This document shows positions 1 through 7,351 of a stretch of 64,000 nt of DNA, piece after piece (the stretch's first letter is position 1; each line of letters starts with the position of its first letter). Under the pieces are notes generated by a model. The model made no database searches, was not told the origin of the DNA, and worked only from the letters and a program-made list of their open reading frames with translations. Both the position numbers and the translations under genes were made by a program. This DNA is from Candidatus Rokuibacteriota bacterium (GTDB taxonomy: Bacteria; Methylomirabilota; Methylomirabilia; Rokubacteriales; CSP1-6). The stretch is taken from positions 1 through 64,000 of the forward strand of contig JAUSJX010000022.1 of the NCBI GenBank assembly GCA_030647435.1, in the 5' to 3' direction.

Positions 1-27
1 GCCAAGTATCCGGGGGTGCTCGTGTAG
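1..27 (+). CDS. C-terminal tail of a gene cut by the window start
   Basis: Reading frame 1 gives AKYPGVLV followed by a TAG stop, 10 bp before the next start codon. It may be the last eight codons of an upstream gene on the same strand. Nothing about its product can be said from eight residues, and the frame could be open by chance. Confidence 0.3.
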   Translation, partial: AKYPGVLV

Positions 28-37
28 ACTCGGCCGC

Positions 38-904
38 ATGTGGGAAGCCCTGGCGCTCACCGCCGCGCTCTGCCAGGTGCTGCGGAACACGGTGATGAAG
101 CGCCTGGGCCACGAGCTGGACGAGTACATGGCGGTGTGGGGGCGCTTCACCTTCCTCCTGCCGTTCCCCGCGCTCTTCGTCCTCTGGCACGGCGCCCCGG
201 TGATCAAGCCCGGCTTCGCCTGGGCCTGCCTCCTCTTCGCGGTCTGCCAGATCATCTCGACGATGGCGCTGTCGAAGGCGCTCAAGCTTTCGCCCATCTC
301 GATGGTGACGGCGCTGTGGAAGGTGAGCCTCCTGGTCCTGGTCGTCCTGGGCTACGTGACGCTCAAGGAGACGCCGAGTCTCCTCGGCATCGCGGGCATC
401 CTGATCAGCATGAGCGGCGTCTACCTCCTGAACGTCCAACGGGCGCACATCTCGTGGTGGGCGCCGCTGGCCGTGCTCTTCACCGACCGCGGGCTGCGCT
501 ACACGCTCCTGGCCGCGCTCTTCTTCGCGCCGTCAGTCGTCACCATCAAGTGGGCGATGCAGCTCTCGGACCCCTACATGGGCACGCTGGGCGGCTACCT
601 CGCGGCGAGCCTCCTCGTCACGCCCATTGTCCTCGTGACTTCCCGGAGATACTTCGCCGCCGTTCCCCGCCACTGGATGGCCTTCGTCTCCTTCGGCCTG
701 TTCGCGGCGCTGACCACGGTCAGCCAGGGGCACGCGTACCTGATGACGCTGTCGTCCTACGTCGAGGCGGTCAAGCAGGTCGAAATCCTCTTCGCCCTGG
801 GTATCGGGGTCCTGCTCTTCCACGAGAAGCAGAAGGTTCGCGAGATCGCCCCCGGCGCGGCCGTCATGCTCGCCGGGGTCGTGCTATTGTCTTTGGCGGC
901 CTAG
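38..904 (+). CDS. EamA/DMT-family membrane transporter
   Basis: This 288-residue, highly hydrophobic protein has the length and about ten-helix layout of the drug/metabolite transporter superfamily, two EamA-like halves joined near residue 150. The first half carries the usual charged turn after the second helix (KALKLSPISMVTALWK), and the C-terminal half contains the typical helix with SSYVEAVKQVEILFALG. Substrate cannot be assigned; relatives export metabolites or amino acids across the inner membrane. It is followed 21 bp downstream by a small lipoprotein gene on the same strand. An overlapping +1 frame that is also open is an arginine/proline-rich shadow. Confidence 0.85.
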   Translation: MWEALALTAALCQVLRNTVMKRLGHELDEYMAVWGRFTFLLPFPALFVLWHGAPVIKPGFAWACLLFAVCQIISTMALSKALKLSPISMVTALWKVSLLVLVVLGYVTLKETPSLLGIAGILISMSGVYLLNVQRAHISWWAPLAVLFTDRGLRYTLLAALFFAPSVVTIKWAMQLSDPYMGTLGGYLAASLLVTPIVLVTSRRYFAAVPRHWMAFVSFGLFAALTTVSQGHAYLMTLSSYVEAVKQVEILFALGIGVLLFHEKQKVREIAPGAAVMLAGVVLLSLAA

Positions 905-925
905 CCTAACCGTGGAGGTGCCACC

Positions 926-1201
926 ATGACTGGACGGATCTGGAGCCTCGTCACCTGCGTCGCGCTCGCCTTCGTGCTCGTGGGCTGTGGACCGCCGAGC
1001 AAAACGGACCTCGTCACCAAGGCAAGAGACGTGAAGACACGCGCCGATCTCGAGAAGGCGCTCGGCAAGCCCGACGATATCGGCAAGCTCGGCCCCGTCG
1101 AGAAGTGGACCTACAAGGCCAAGGACGGCCGGGTCGTCTTCATCTTGGTCGGGGACACCGTCACGATCGAGAAGACCGGCGAGCCGGAGAAGAAGAACTA
1201 G
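926..1201 (+). CDS. Small SmpA/OmlA-like lipoprotein
   Basis: A 91-residue protein with a lipoprotein signal peptide: a hydrophobic stretch ends at a lipobox FVLVGC, so Cys21 would be lipidated. The mature part (TRADLEKALGKPDDIGK, then a WTYKAKDGRVVFIL strand) resembles the compact SmpA/BamE-like fold of many small envelope lipoproteins, but the match is by shape rather than a diagnostic motif. A GGAGGTG ribosome binding site lies 6 bp before the ATG. Its TAG stop overlaps the stop of the convergent DUF2071 gene in a shared CTAG. Confidence 0.7.
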   Translation: MTGRIWSLVTCVALAFVLVGCGPPSKTDLVTKARDVKTRADLEKALGKPDDIGKLGPVEKWTYKAKDGRVVFILVGDTVTIEKTGEPEKKN

Positions 1202-1908
1202 AGGAGCCCGCGCGGGTAGACGGACACGGGCGACCCCGCCGCCAACACGACGGACGCCGGCTTTTCGGCTGACAGGAAGCCCCAGCTCGGGCCGTAGAGC
1301 GCCGCCCAGTCGAAGTCGAGGCTCCACGAGCGCACCGGGTAGACGTCCCAGAGCGGATGCCTGACCTCGTAGACCAGTGTCCGGCCCCGCCTGTCGCGCC
1401 CGAATCCCCACTGGTGCTCTTTGAAGAAGTGCTCCTCGCTGTCCTCTCCCGGCCGGACAGCGGGCTTGTTCCCGGTGACCTCGATGGCGTGGGAGCGCCC
1501 GCGCCAGCGCAGGCGGCGTATGGTCACGATCGCCGACGCCTCTTCCGCGACGCCGCTCTCGATCGGCGCGACCAGGTAGGGCTCGTTGTAGATCGCGCGC
1601 GCAAGCCATGAGACAAGGGGCTGAGGCACGAACTCGCGGATGAAGACGACGCCGCGGCGATTACCCTGCCTGACGTAGAAGCGAAGATTGATCTCGGGGA
1701 ACCTGCGCAGGCCGGGCCACGCGACGCCCCACACTCGAGTGTCCTGGAAATCGAAGGCGACCAGGCTCGCGAACGCCGACCCGCCGCGCTTGTCGAGCTC
1801 GAGCCCCGCAGGCAGGTGAGGGTCGAGCAGCGCCGGCGGCACCTCGTACGTCAGGATCGCGAGGTTCGACCACCGCGCCGTGAGGAGCGGGCGGCGGATG
1901 GTCTTCAT
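1198..1908 (-). CDS. DUF2071 family protein (YqjF-like)
   Basis: About 236 residues. The N-terminus (RPLLTARWSNLAILTYEVPP, then LLDPHLPAGLELD) and later FPEINLRFYVR are characteristic of DUF2071, a family with an acetoacetate-decarboxylase-like fold and no established biochemical role. I chose the ATG at 1908. An in-frame GTG at 1923 exists, but it belongs to a 17-bp tandem repeat that lies upstream of the gene and whose period is not a multiple of three. It follows queF on the same strand by about 68 bp. Confidence 0.8.
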   Translation of the reverse strand: MKTIRRPLLTARWSNLAILTYEVPPALLDPHLPAGLELDKRGGSAFASLVAFDFQDTRVWGVAWPGLRRFPEINLRFYVRQGNRRGVVFIREFVPQPLVSWLARAIYNEPYLVAPIESGVAEEASAIVTIRRLRWRGRSHAIEVTGNKPAVRPGEDSEEHFFKEHQWGFGRDRRGRTLVYEVRHPLWDVYPVRSWSLDFDWAALYGPSWGFLSAEKPASVVLAAGSPVSVYPRGLL

Positions 1909-1912
1909 AGGA

Positions 1913-1963
1913 ACAGTACTCACTGGGGGACGGTGCTCACTGGGTCACGGTGCTCACGGGGAG
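1913..1963. repeat. 17-bp tandem repeat, three copies, upstream of the DUF2071 gene
   Basis: Three consecutive 17-bp units at 1913-1929, 1930-1946 and 1947-1963. The core ACGGTGCTCAC is identical in copies two and three and has two changes in copy one. On the minus strand each unit offers a GTGAGCACC/GTGAGTACT start-like codon, but the period shifts the frame, so only the nearest copy is in frame with the downstream gene. Confidence 0.8.
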
Positions 1964-1975
1964 CCCCGCGCCCGC

Positions 1976-2341
1976 TCAGATCTCGGGGCGCTTGCCGTGG
2001 GTGGCGCGCACGACGGTCTTGATGCCGCCGCGCACGCTGAAGTCGCCGACCACCTCGATCCAGCGCGGCCCGGCCGCCGCCACGAAGTCGTTCAGGATTC
2101 GGTTGGTCACGTCCTCGTGGAAGGCTCCCTCGTCTCGGTATGACCAGATGTAGAGCTTGATGCTTTTGAGCTCGACGAGGTTCCGGTCGGGGACGTACGT
2201 GATCCTGATGGTGGCGAAGTCCGGCTGGCCCGTCTTGGGGCAGAGGCAGGTGAACTCGGGGATCTCGAGCGCGACCTCGTAGTCGCGGTCGGGATGCGGG
2301 TTCGGGACGACCTCGAGCTGCTTCCCGGGCCGGCTCGGCAT
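1976..2341 (-). CDS. queF: NADPH-dependent 7-cyano-7-deazaguanine reductase QueF
   Basis: QueF reduces the nitrile preQ0 to the amine preQ1 in the queuosine tRNA-modification pathway, in the cytoplasm. At 121 residues this is the short, type I (YkvM-like) form. The catalytic segment [16 protein letters not shown] holds the nucleophilic cysteine and the conserved Asp, and the downstream [20 protein letters not shown] stretch holds the substrate-binding Glu and His. No other queuosine genes are nearby. It lies 9 bp downstream of the metallopeptidase gene, so the two may be co-transcribed. Confidence 0.95.
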   Translation of the reverse strand: MPSRPGKQLEVVPNPHPDRDYEVALEIPEFTCLCPKTGQPDFATIRITYVPDRNLVELKSIKLYIWSYRDEGAFHEDVTNRILNDFVAAAGPRWIEVVGDFSVRGGIKTVVRATHGKRPEI

Positions 2342-2350
2342 GCGCCTATT

Positions 2351-3655
2351 CTACCGCGACGCGCCCACGGGCCGCGCGCGCCAGACGGCGTCCCGGGCGC
2401 GGTCGAAAACCTGCGCCGGCACCTGCTCCAGCAGAACGACGCTCGTCCCGCGGCCTTCCACCGCGAAGACCCGTCCGCCGTCAACCCAGGTCACGAGCCC
2501 GCCCCCCCGGACCGCGGCCTTCCCGGCGAGCTCGGGGTGTCGCTTCTCGACCGAGGCCTGGAGATTGGTCGCCAGCGCTGCCGCGATCTGGGCGTCCGCC
2601 GTGACCACGCGGTAGGCGATCACGAAGCGCCCCCCGTCGTCCTCCCAGATGCGGTAGCGGTCGCCGCGCCAGCCGGCCGCCGCGCGCCGCCCATCGACCT
2701 CGCCCAGGTGGAGCGCCAGCACGGCGCTGAGGGCGAATTCGCCGAGGTCGTCGTCCGCCACGAGGCGGCCGCCGGGCAGGAGGCGCGAGAGGTCCGGGAT
2801 CACGACGGGGAGCGGATGCTCGCGTGCGTCGAGGTATTTCTCCGGGTGCAGGATCTGGGTCGTCGAGCGCGGCGGATCGCGGTAGACGGCGCTCGTGTCC
2901 GACCACGGATGGCGCTTCCTGAACTGGTAGACGAAACCGAGGCCCTCGACGTAGGGGAAGAGCAGGAGGTCGCGCAGGAACTTGGGCGCCTTGCTGACGA
3001 CGGGCCCGCCGGCGCTCGAGACGATCAGGCCCTGCGCCATGGAGAGATCGGACAGCCCGCTGATGTCCATGCCCTGGGGCTTCAGCATCAGGTCGAAGCT
3101 GAGCGCCACGGCCTCGCCTTCGATGAGCGCCTGGCGGGCGAGCAGCCGGTCGCCGTGGCCGGGGTCGGGCGCGATGAAGTTGTCGAGCGGCAGCTCGCGG
3201 TCCTGGAGCGCGTGGACCAGCTCGTGCATGAGCGCCGCGCGCTGCTGCTCGGGCGGGAGCCAGTCGCCGACGACCATGACCTTGCCGCGCGGGTCGTAGT
3301 ACGCGGAGACCTGCTCTTCGAGGAGATCCAGGAAGAGACGGCGGAGGTCGTAGTCGGGCGGGATCATTCCCCAGGCGACCATGCTCTTGCGCTCGGCCTC
3401 GAGCAGGGCGGGCGAGTAGCGGCGGGCGATCTCCTGCTCGATGAAGCGGCGGTTCTCCGCCCGCGAGCGGAGGAGGACCGGCGGCGGCGGGCCGGGGGAG
3501 GCGATGCCCTTGAGCGCTGCCAACTGCTGGTAGAGCGGGGCGGCGACGGCATCGAGCGCGGCCTGCGCCGGGCTCGGCTGCTGGGCGCGGAGCGCCGGCG
3601 CCGCGGCAAGGGCGGCGGCCAGGGCGAGGAGCGCGAGGGCCGGGGCGCGGCGCAT
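2351..3655 (-). CDS. Secreted zincin-like metallopeptidase
   Basis: From the ATG at 3655 the product is 434 residues with a Sec signal peptide (MRRAPALALLALAAAL, cleavage near ALRAQ). About 170 residues in, ALMHELVHALQDREL gives an HExxH zinc motif followed by a conserved DREL, as in putative metallopeptidases of the DUF6782 type; substrate unknown. The frame stays open upstream through a 21-bp repeat that places four more in-frame ATG codons at 3676, 3697, 3718 and 3739, so the start is ambiguous. I chose the ATG that gives a normal-length signal peptide. Located in the envelope or outside the cell by inference. Confidence 0.75.
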   Translation of the reverse strand: MRRAPALALLALAAALAAAPALRAQQPSPAQAALDAVAAPLYQQLAALKGIASPGPPPPVLLRSRAENRRFIEQEIARRYSPALLEAERKSMVAWGMIPPDYDLRRLFLDLLEEQVSAYYDPRGKVMVVGDWLPPEQQRAALMHELVHALQDRELPLDNFIAPDPGHGDRLLARQALIEGEAVALSFDLMLKPQGMDISGLSDLSMAQGLIVSSAGGPVVSKAPKFLRDLLLFPYVEGLGFVYQFRKRHPWSDTSAVYRDPPRSTTQILHPEKYLDAREHPLPVVIPDLSRLLPGGRLVADDDLGEFALSAVLALHLGEVDGRRAAAGWRGDRYRIWEDDGGRFVIAYRVVTADAQIAAALATNLQASVEKRHPELAGKAAVRGGGLVTWVDGGRVFAVEGRGTSVVLLEQVPAQVFDRARDAVWRARPVGASR

Positions 3656-3741
3656 GAGCCCCACGATTCGGCGCATTGACCCCACGCGTCTGCGCATTGG
3701 CCCCACGCTTCGGCGCATTGGCCCCACGCTTCGGCGCATTG
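3653..3741. repeat. 21-bp tandem repeat carrying five in-frame ATG codons
   Basis: Units of 21 bp with the CAT of each unit at 3653, 3674, 3695, 3716 and 3737 (plus strand). The two copies starting at 3695 and 3716 are essentially identical and the others diverge slightly. On the minus strand the array reads as heptads MRRSVGP, MRRSVGP, MRRRVGS, MRRIVGL leading into MRRAPAL, the start of the metallopeptidase signal peptide. Because 21 is a multiple of three, every copy adds a usable in-frame start. Confidence 0.85.
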
Positions 3742-3753
3742 GCCGATGATACC

Positions 3754-4638
3754 TCACCGGCGCATGGTCAGCGCGATGCCGACCACCACGAGCAGTGTGG
3801 AGAGGACGAGCTCCGGCGCCAGCGCCTCCCCCCCGATCGCGGCGGCGATCAGCACGCCCCAAATCGGCGTGGTCAGGGCCACGGTGGCGAGCGCGCTCGG
3901 CCGGTAGATCTGCAAGAGCCGCGCGTTCATGACGAAGTTGAAGCCGCCGATGATGACACCCTGGAAGAAGATCGACACGATGAGCGTTGTCGTCCAGCGG
4001 GTGGGCCGTCCGGACTCCGCGGCGAGGCTGATCAGAAAGAAGCCCACACTGCCGATGACGGACTGGTAGAGCATGAGGCGCACCGGATCGACGCGCTGGA
4101 CCGTCTTGGCGATGTAGACGATGCGCTCGCCCAGCAGCAGCGCGGAGAGCGCGACGATGAGGTCGCCCAGAAGCGTGCTGCTCGACGTCGTGAAGCTGCG
4201 CCCGAAGAGGATGATGACGCCGCTGTAGGCCACGAGCACTCCGGCGAGCTTGCGCGGGGTCAGCCGGTCGCCGGGAATCATGAAGTGGGCGAAGACCACG
4301 GTGTGGATGGCGTAGGAGTTGAGCACGATCACGCCGTGGGCCGCCGTGGTGCGCTCGAGGCCGACGTTCATGAGCGCGATCTGGAGCACGAAGAGGAGGC
4401 CGAGCGACCAGATCGGTTTGGCCTCGCCGGGGCGGATCACGAAGACGTCGGGACGACCGCTCGCCAGAGCGTAGGCGGAGATCGCAACGGCGCTGACCAC
4501 GAAGCGCAGGAGCGCCATCTGGAGCGGCGCGACGTCGGAGAGGCCGAGCTTGATGGCAACGGGATTGGCGCCCCAGAGGGCGGCGAGCAGCAGCGCCAGC
4601 GCGGCGCCTTTGGGGTCGAGGGAGCGATGCTCGAGCAC
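3754..4638 (-). CDS. EamA/DMT-family membrane transporter
   Basis: A 294-residue hydrophobic protein with two EamA repeats; LLLAALWGANPVAIKLGL is the classic first helix with the (F/W)G-N motif, and the second repeat ends in IALTMRR. Function is export of an unknown small molecule across the inner membrane. The frame is open further upstream to 5364 but that part is antisense to ychF, so I take the GTG at 4638, which gives the family length. It is divergent from ychF, with 28 bp between the two starts. Confidence 0.85.
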   Translation of the reverse strand: MLEHRSLDPKGAALALLLAALWGANPVAIKLGLSDVAPLQMALLRFVVSAVAISAYALASGRPDVFVIRPGEAKPIWSLGLLFVLQIALMNVGLERTTAAHGVIVLNSYAIHTVVFAHFMIPGDRLTPRKLAGVLVAYSGVIILFGRSFTTSSSTLLGDLIVALSALLLGERIVYIAKTVQRVDPVRLMLYQSVIGSVGFFLISLAAESGRPTRWTTTLIVSIFFQGVIIGGFNFVMNARLLQIYRPSALATVALTTPIWGVLIAAAIGGEALAPELVLSTLLVVVGIALTMRR

Positions 4639-4666
4639 GGGACGGGCTATGGTAGCATGAGCCTCA

Positions 4667-5746
4667 ATGAAGATCGGCCTCGTCGGGCTTCCCAAGAGCG
4701 GAAAGACCTCGCTGTTCAACCTGCTGACCGGTGCGTCGCTGGCGACCTCGTCGTTCGGGGGCTCGCGCGCGGAGATGCACGCGGGCGTGGCGCGCGTGCC
4801 CGACCCGCGGGTGGACACGCTGACCGCGCTCTTCAAGCCGAAGAAGACGACCTTCGCGTCGTTCGAAGTGGTAGACCTCGCCGGGATCACCAAGGGCGAC
4901 CGCGAGGGATTGGACGCCAAGGAGTTCAGGAACGCGGACGCGCTGTTGCACGTCGTGCGGGCCTTTCCCGACGCGGCCGGCGCGGCGCCCAACCCCAAGG
5001 GCGACATCGCGGATCTCGAGACCGAGCTGATCCTGGCCGACCTCGAGGTGGTGGAGCGCCGGCTGGAGCGGCTCGAGGCCTCCATCAAGAAGAAGCGCAC
5101 GGACGCCGACGTCAAGGAGCAGGCGGTCCTGCTGCGCCTCAAGCCCGCGCTCGAGTCCGAGACGCCGGTCCGTGCGGCTGAGTTGTCGGACGACGACGCC
5201 CGTGCGATCCGCGGCTTCACGTTCCTCTCGCAGAAGCCCATCCTCCACTGCCTGAATCTTTCGGAGAAAGAGATCGACCGCGGCAAGACTCTCGTCGAGA
5301 GCTTCGGGCTCGGAGAGATCGCCCGGCGCCCGGGCACTGGCGTCGGCTGGGTCTCCGCCGTCATCGAGGCCGAAGTGGCGCAACTGGCGGGGGAGGAGCA
5401 GGCGGCCTTTCTCGCGGACCTCGGGCTGAGCGAGCCAGCGATCAGGCGGGTGCTTCGCGACTGCTATGCGCTCCTCGGACTGATCTCCTTCTTCACCGTG
5501 GGCGAGGACGAGGTGCGAGCATGGTCCGTCCCGCGCGGGACACGCGGCCAGGACGCCGCGGGCGCCATCCACTCGGACATCGCGCGCGGTTTTATCCGCG
5601 CCGAGGTCGTGGGCTACGACGAGCTGGTCGCCGCCGAGGGCTCCATGGCCGCGGTGCGCGAGAAGGGGCAGTTCCGCCTCGAGGGCAAGGACTACGTCGT
5701 CCAGGACGGCGAGATCTGCCACTTCCGCTTCAACGTCGCCAAATAA
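4667..5746 (+). CDS. ychF: Redox-responsive ATPase YchF (OLA1 family)
   Basis: YchF is a ribosome-associated Obg-family P-loop ATPase. The 359-residue length fits the family (about 363). The P-loop GLPKSGKTS is at residues 7-15, the DLAG of the G3 motif follows near residue 67, and the NKxD box is replaced by NLSE (LHCLNLSEKE), the change that makes YchF prefer ATP. A helical insert and a C-terminal TGS domain with the usual final FRFNV follow. Stand-alone on the plus strand; its 3' end faces a minus-strand operon across a palindromic repeat that probably terminates both. Confidence 0.96.
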   Translation: MKIGLVGLPKSGKTSLFNLLTGASLATSSFGGSRAEMHAGVARVPDPRVDTLTALFKPKKTTFASFEVVDLAGITKGDREGLDAKEFRNADALLHVVRAFPDAAGAAPNPKGDIADLETELILADLEVVERRLERLEASIKKKRTDADVKEQAVLLRLKPALESETPVRAAELSDDDARAIRGFTFLSQKPILHCLNLSEKEIDRGKTLVESFGLGEIARRPGTGVGWVSAVIEAEVAQLAGEEQAAFLADLGLSEPAIRRVLRDCYALLGLISFFTVGEDEVRAWSVPRGTRGQDAAGAIHSDIARGFIRAEVVGYDELVAAEGSMAAVREKGQFRLEGKDYVVQDGEICHFRFNVAK

Positions 5747-5749
5747 TCC

Positions 5750-5921
5750 CCCCTCACCCTCTCAGCCCTCGCCTCACCGCTCGAAGCGAGCGTCTCGGCT
5801 CGAACTGCGACCCTCTCCCCCTTGGGGGAGAGGGAAACACAAGGGATCCCTTTTCCTCTCCGGGGGCGACGTTCACACACTGGGTCCCTCTCCCCTCATG
5901 GGGAGAGGGTAGGGTGAGGGG
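5750..5921. repeat. Nested palindromic intergenic element (REP/BIME-like), copy 1
   Basis: An outer 11-bp inverted repeat (5750-5760 with 5911-5921, CCCCTCACCCT/AGGGTGAGGGG) encloses two perfect inner palindromes: 5811-5834 (11-bp arms, CCCTCTCCCCC type) and 5886-5909 (10-bp arms). A related element with the same outer and inner core sequences lies at 20566-20655. Both sit between convergent genes, so they could act as bidirectional terminators as well as being mobile palindromic repeats. Confidence 0.75.
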
Positions 5922-5926
5922 TGGAG

Positions 5927-6079
5927 TTACGGTTCCGGAGTTAGCGGCCCGTGGGAGATCACGAGTATCCGGACGTCGGTGAGCGCGCGCTCGGGGCCGT
6001 AGACCAGGGGCCCGACCTGCCACCGGCCTTCGAGCACCAGGACCTCCACCGTGCTCTTCCTTGCGATAGCACCTCTCAT
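5927..6079 (-). CDS. 50-residue ORF translationally coupled to a methyltransferase gene
   Basis: The ATG at 6079 overlaps the TGA of the upstream methyltransferase gene in an ATGA, with AGGA about 9 nt upstream, which is what supports it as a real small gene. The sequence (VEVLVLEGRWQVGPLVYGPE, then TDVRILVISHG) alternates like a beta-rich domain. I do not recognise a family and it has no signal peptide or membrane segment. It is the last member of a five-gene minus-strand run, and its stop lies just before the palindromic element. Confidence 0.5.
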   Translation of the reverse strand: MRGAIARKSTVEVLVLEGRWQVGPLVYGPERALTDVRILVISHGPLTPEP

Positions 6080-6765
6080 GGCGGTGGTCCTTTCTGTACG
6101 CCCTTGGGAAGGTGGCCCCAGACGATCCAGTGACGGTCGCTGGCGAGCTCGCACACGAGCCCTCCCAGGCCGCGCGAGCGGACCTGGTAGCGGATCTCGC
6201 GCAGCGTGAAGGCCGCGCAGAGCGAGTTGAAGAAGTCCTCCTTGAGCACCGGCGCTTCGGTGCCGGAATACTGCTCGACGATCTCGTGAGCCCGCCCGGG
6301 AGACTCTGGGCGGAAAAGATCCATGATCAGCACGGCCGCACCCGGCTTGCCGAGCCGCACGAGCTCGTTCCAGAAGAGATACGGGTCGGGCATGTGGTGG
6401 ACGAGGCTGTTCGACACGACGGCGTCGAAGCTCTGGAGCGGCAGCGGCAGCATGGGCAGCCGGGCGCAGCGCGGGTGCACGCGGGCCTCCACGCCGGCCG
6501 CCTTCACCGCCTGCCGCGCGAGCGCGATCATCGGCTCCGAGCCGTCTACCGCGGTGATGGTGAAGTCGGGCAGGGCCCGGGCGAAGCGCACGGGAATGTC
6601 GCCCGGGCCGCAGCCGAGATCGACCATGGCGCCGCCGACGGTCTTGGGGAAGCACGCGCGGAAGCGATCCACGAAGCCCTGGTTGACCTGGACGAAGTCG
6701 GCCCTCGCGTAGGCGACGGCCTGGGCCTCGTCGGTCATCAGCTCGGGCTCGAGGATACGGTCCAT
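6076..6765 (-). CDS. Class I SAM-dependent methyltransferase
   Basis: A 229-residue Rossmann methyltransferase. Motif I is MVDLGCGPGDIPVRF (residues 47-61), followed by TAVDGSEPMIALAR (motif II acidic residue) and a motif IV region FDAVVSNSLVHHMPDP. The product is cytoplasmic and the substrate unknown. It starts 3 bp after the stop of the M23 peptidase gene and overlaps the 50-residue ORF at its end, so it is part of the same operon. Confidence 0.85.
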   Translation of the reverse strand: MDRILEPELMTDEAQAVAYARADFVQVNQGFVDRFRACFPKTVGGAMVDLGCGPGDIPVRFARALPDFTITAVDGSEPMIALARQAVKAAGVEARVHPRCARLPMLPLPLQSFDAVVSNSLVHHMPDPYLFWNELVRLGKPGAAVLIMDLFRPESPGRAHEIVEQYSGTEAPVLKEDFFNSLCAAFTLREIRYQVRSRGLGGLVCELASDRHWIVWGHLPKGVQKGPPP

Positions 6766-6768
6766 GCG

Positions 6769-7350
6769 CTACTGCCCGCGGATCCAGAAGAGGCACGTGA
6801 CAGGAAAGGTGAGGACGAGATGGTCGCGTGGATAGGCCTTGTCGGGAGCAAAGCAGCCGTCGGCGCTCGCGAGAGGATCCGCGGTGCCCGAGAGGTCGCC
6901 GTCGGCGTGGGAGGCGCAGGCGGACGTGCAGAGCTCCAAGTGCACGTGCGGGATGTTCACGGCGTTGCCGCTCATGCCGACCAGGCCGATCTGCTCGCCG
7001 CGGCTCACCCGCTGGCCCTGGACCACCGTGAGGCCCTGCATGTGGCAGTAGGCCGTCCAGCGCTTGAAGCCCGGGTGCTCGATGACCACACCGTTGCCGC
7101 AACCGGGAGGCCAATTGAGGACCCGGCTCACGACGCCGTCGGCGGCGGCGAGGACCGGCGCGCCCAGCTGGCCGCCGAAGTCCACACCGGCATGGCGCCT
7201 GAGCCGCGGCCGGTTGTTGGCGCCGTTGTACGAGCGGTAGGTCGAGAGGATGACGACCTCGTCCGTTCCGGCGGAGGTCTGACTTGAAGCCGGAGGGGCC
7301 ACGAGGACCGCCGACAGCAGAAGTCCCGAGACGGCGCCGCGCCAGGCCAT
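6769..7350 (-). CDS. Secreted M23 (LytM-type) peptidase
   Basis: A 193-residue protein with a Sec signal peptide (cleavage near PASSQ, residue 24) and one M23 domain. Zinc ligands and catalytic residues are visible: RHAGVDFGG (His53, Asp57), YCHMQG (His103) and NIPHVHLEL (His135, His137). M23 enzymes cut peptide cross-links of the cell wall or other glycine-rich peptides. Extra cysteines in the C-terminal third (ELCTSAC, DGCF, TCLFW) suggest disulfides in an exported protein. It lies 1 bp downstream of the UroD-family gene, an unusual functional pairing. Confidence 0.88.
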   Translation of the reverse strand: MAWRGAVSGLLLSAVLVAPPASSQTSAGTDEVVILSTYRSYNGANNRPRLRRHAGVDFGGQLGAPVLAAADGVVSRVLNWPPGCGNGVVIEHPGFKRWTAYCHMQGLTVVQGQRVSRGEQIGLVGMSGNAVNIPHVHLELCTSACASHADGDLSGTADPLASADGCFAPDKAYPRDHLVLTFPVTCLFWIRGQ

Positions 7351-7351
7351 C

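Noticed and set aside
37-909. Plus-one frame ORF (289 codons) overlapping the first DMT transporter
   Set aside because: Arg/Pro/Gly-rich translation with no recognisable fold; the neighbouring frame encodes a clear membrane transporter.
3754-5364. Long version (536 codons) of the DMT transporter at 3754-4638
   Set aside because: The extra upstream part is antisense to ychF and is serine/arginine-rich without membrane segments; the GTG at 4638 gives the family length.
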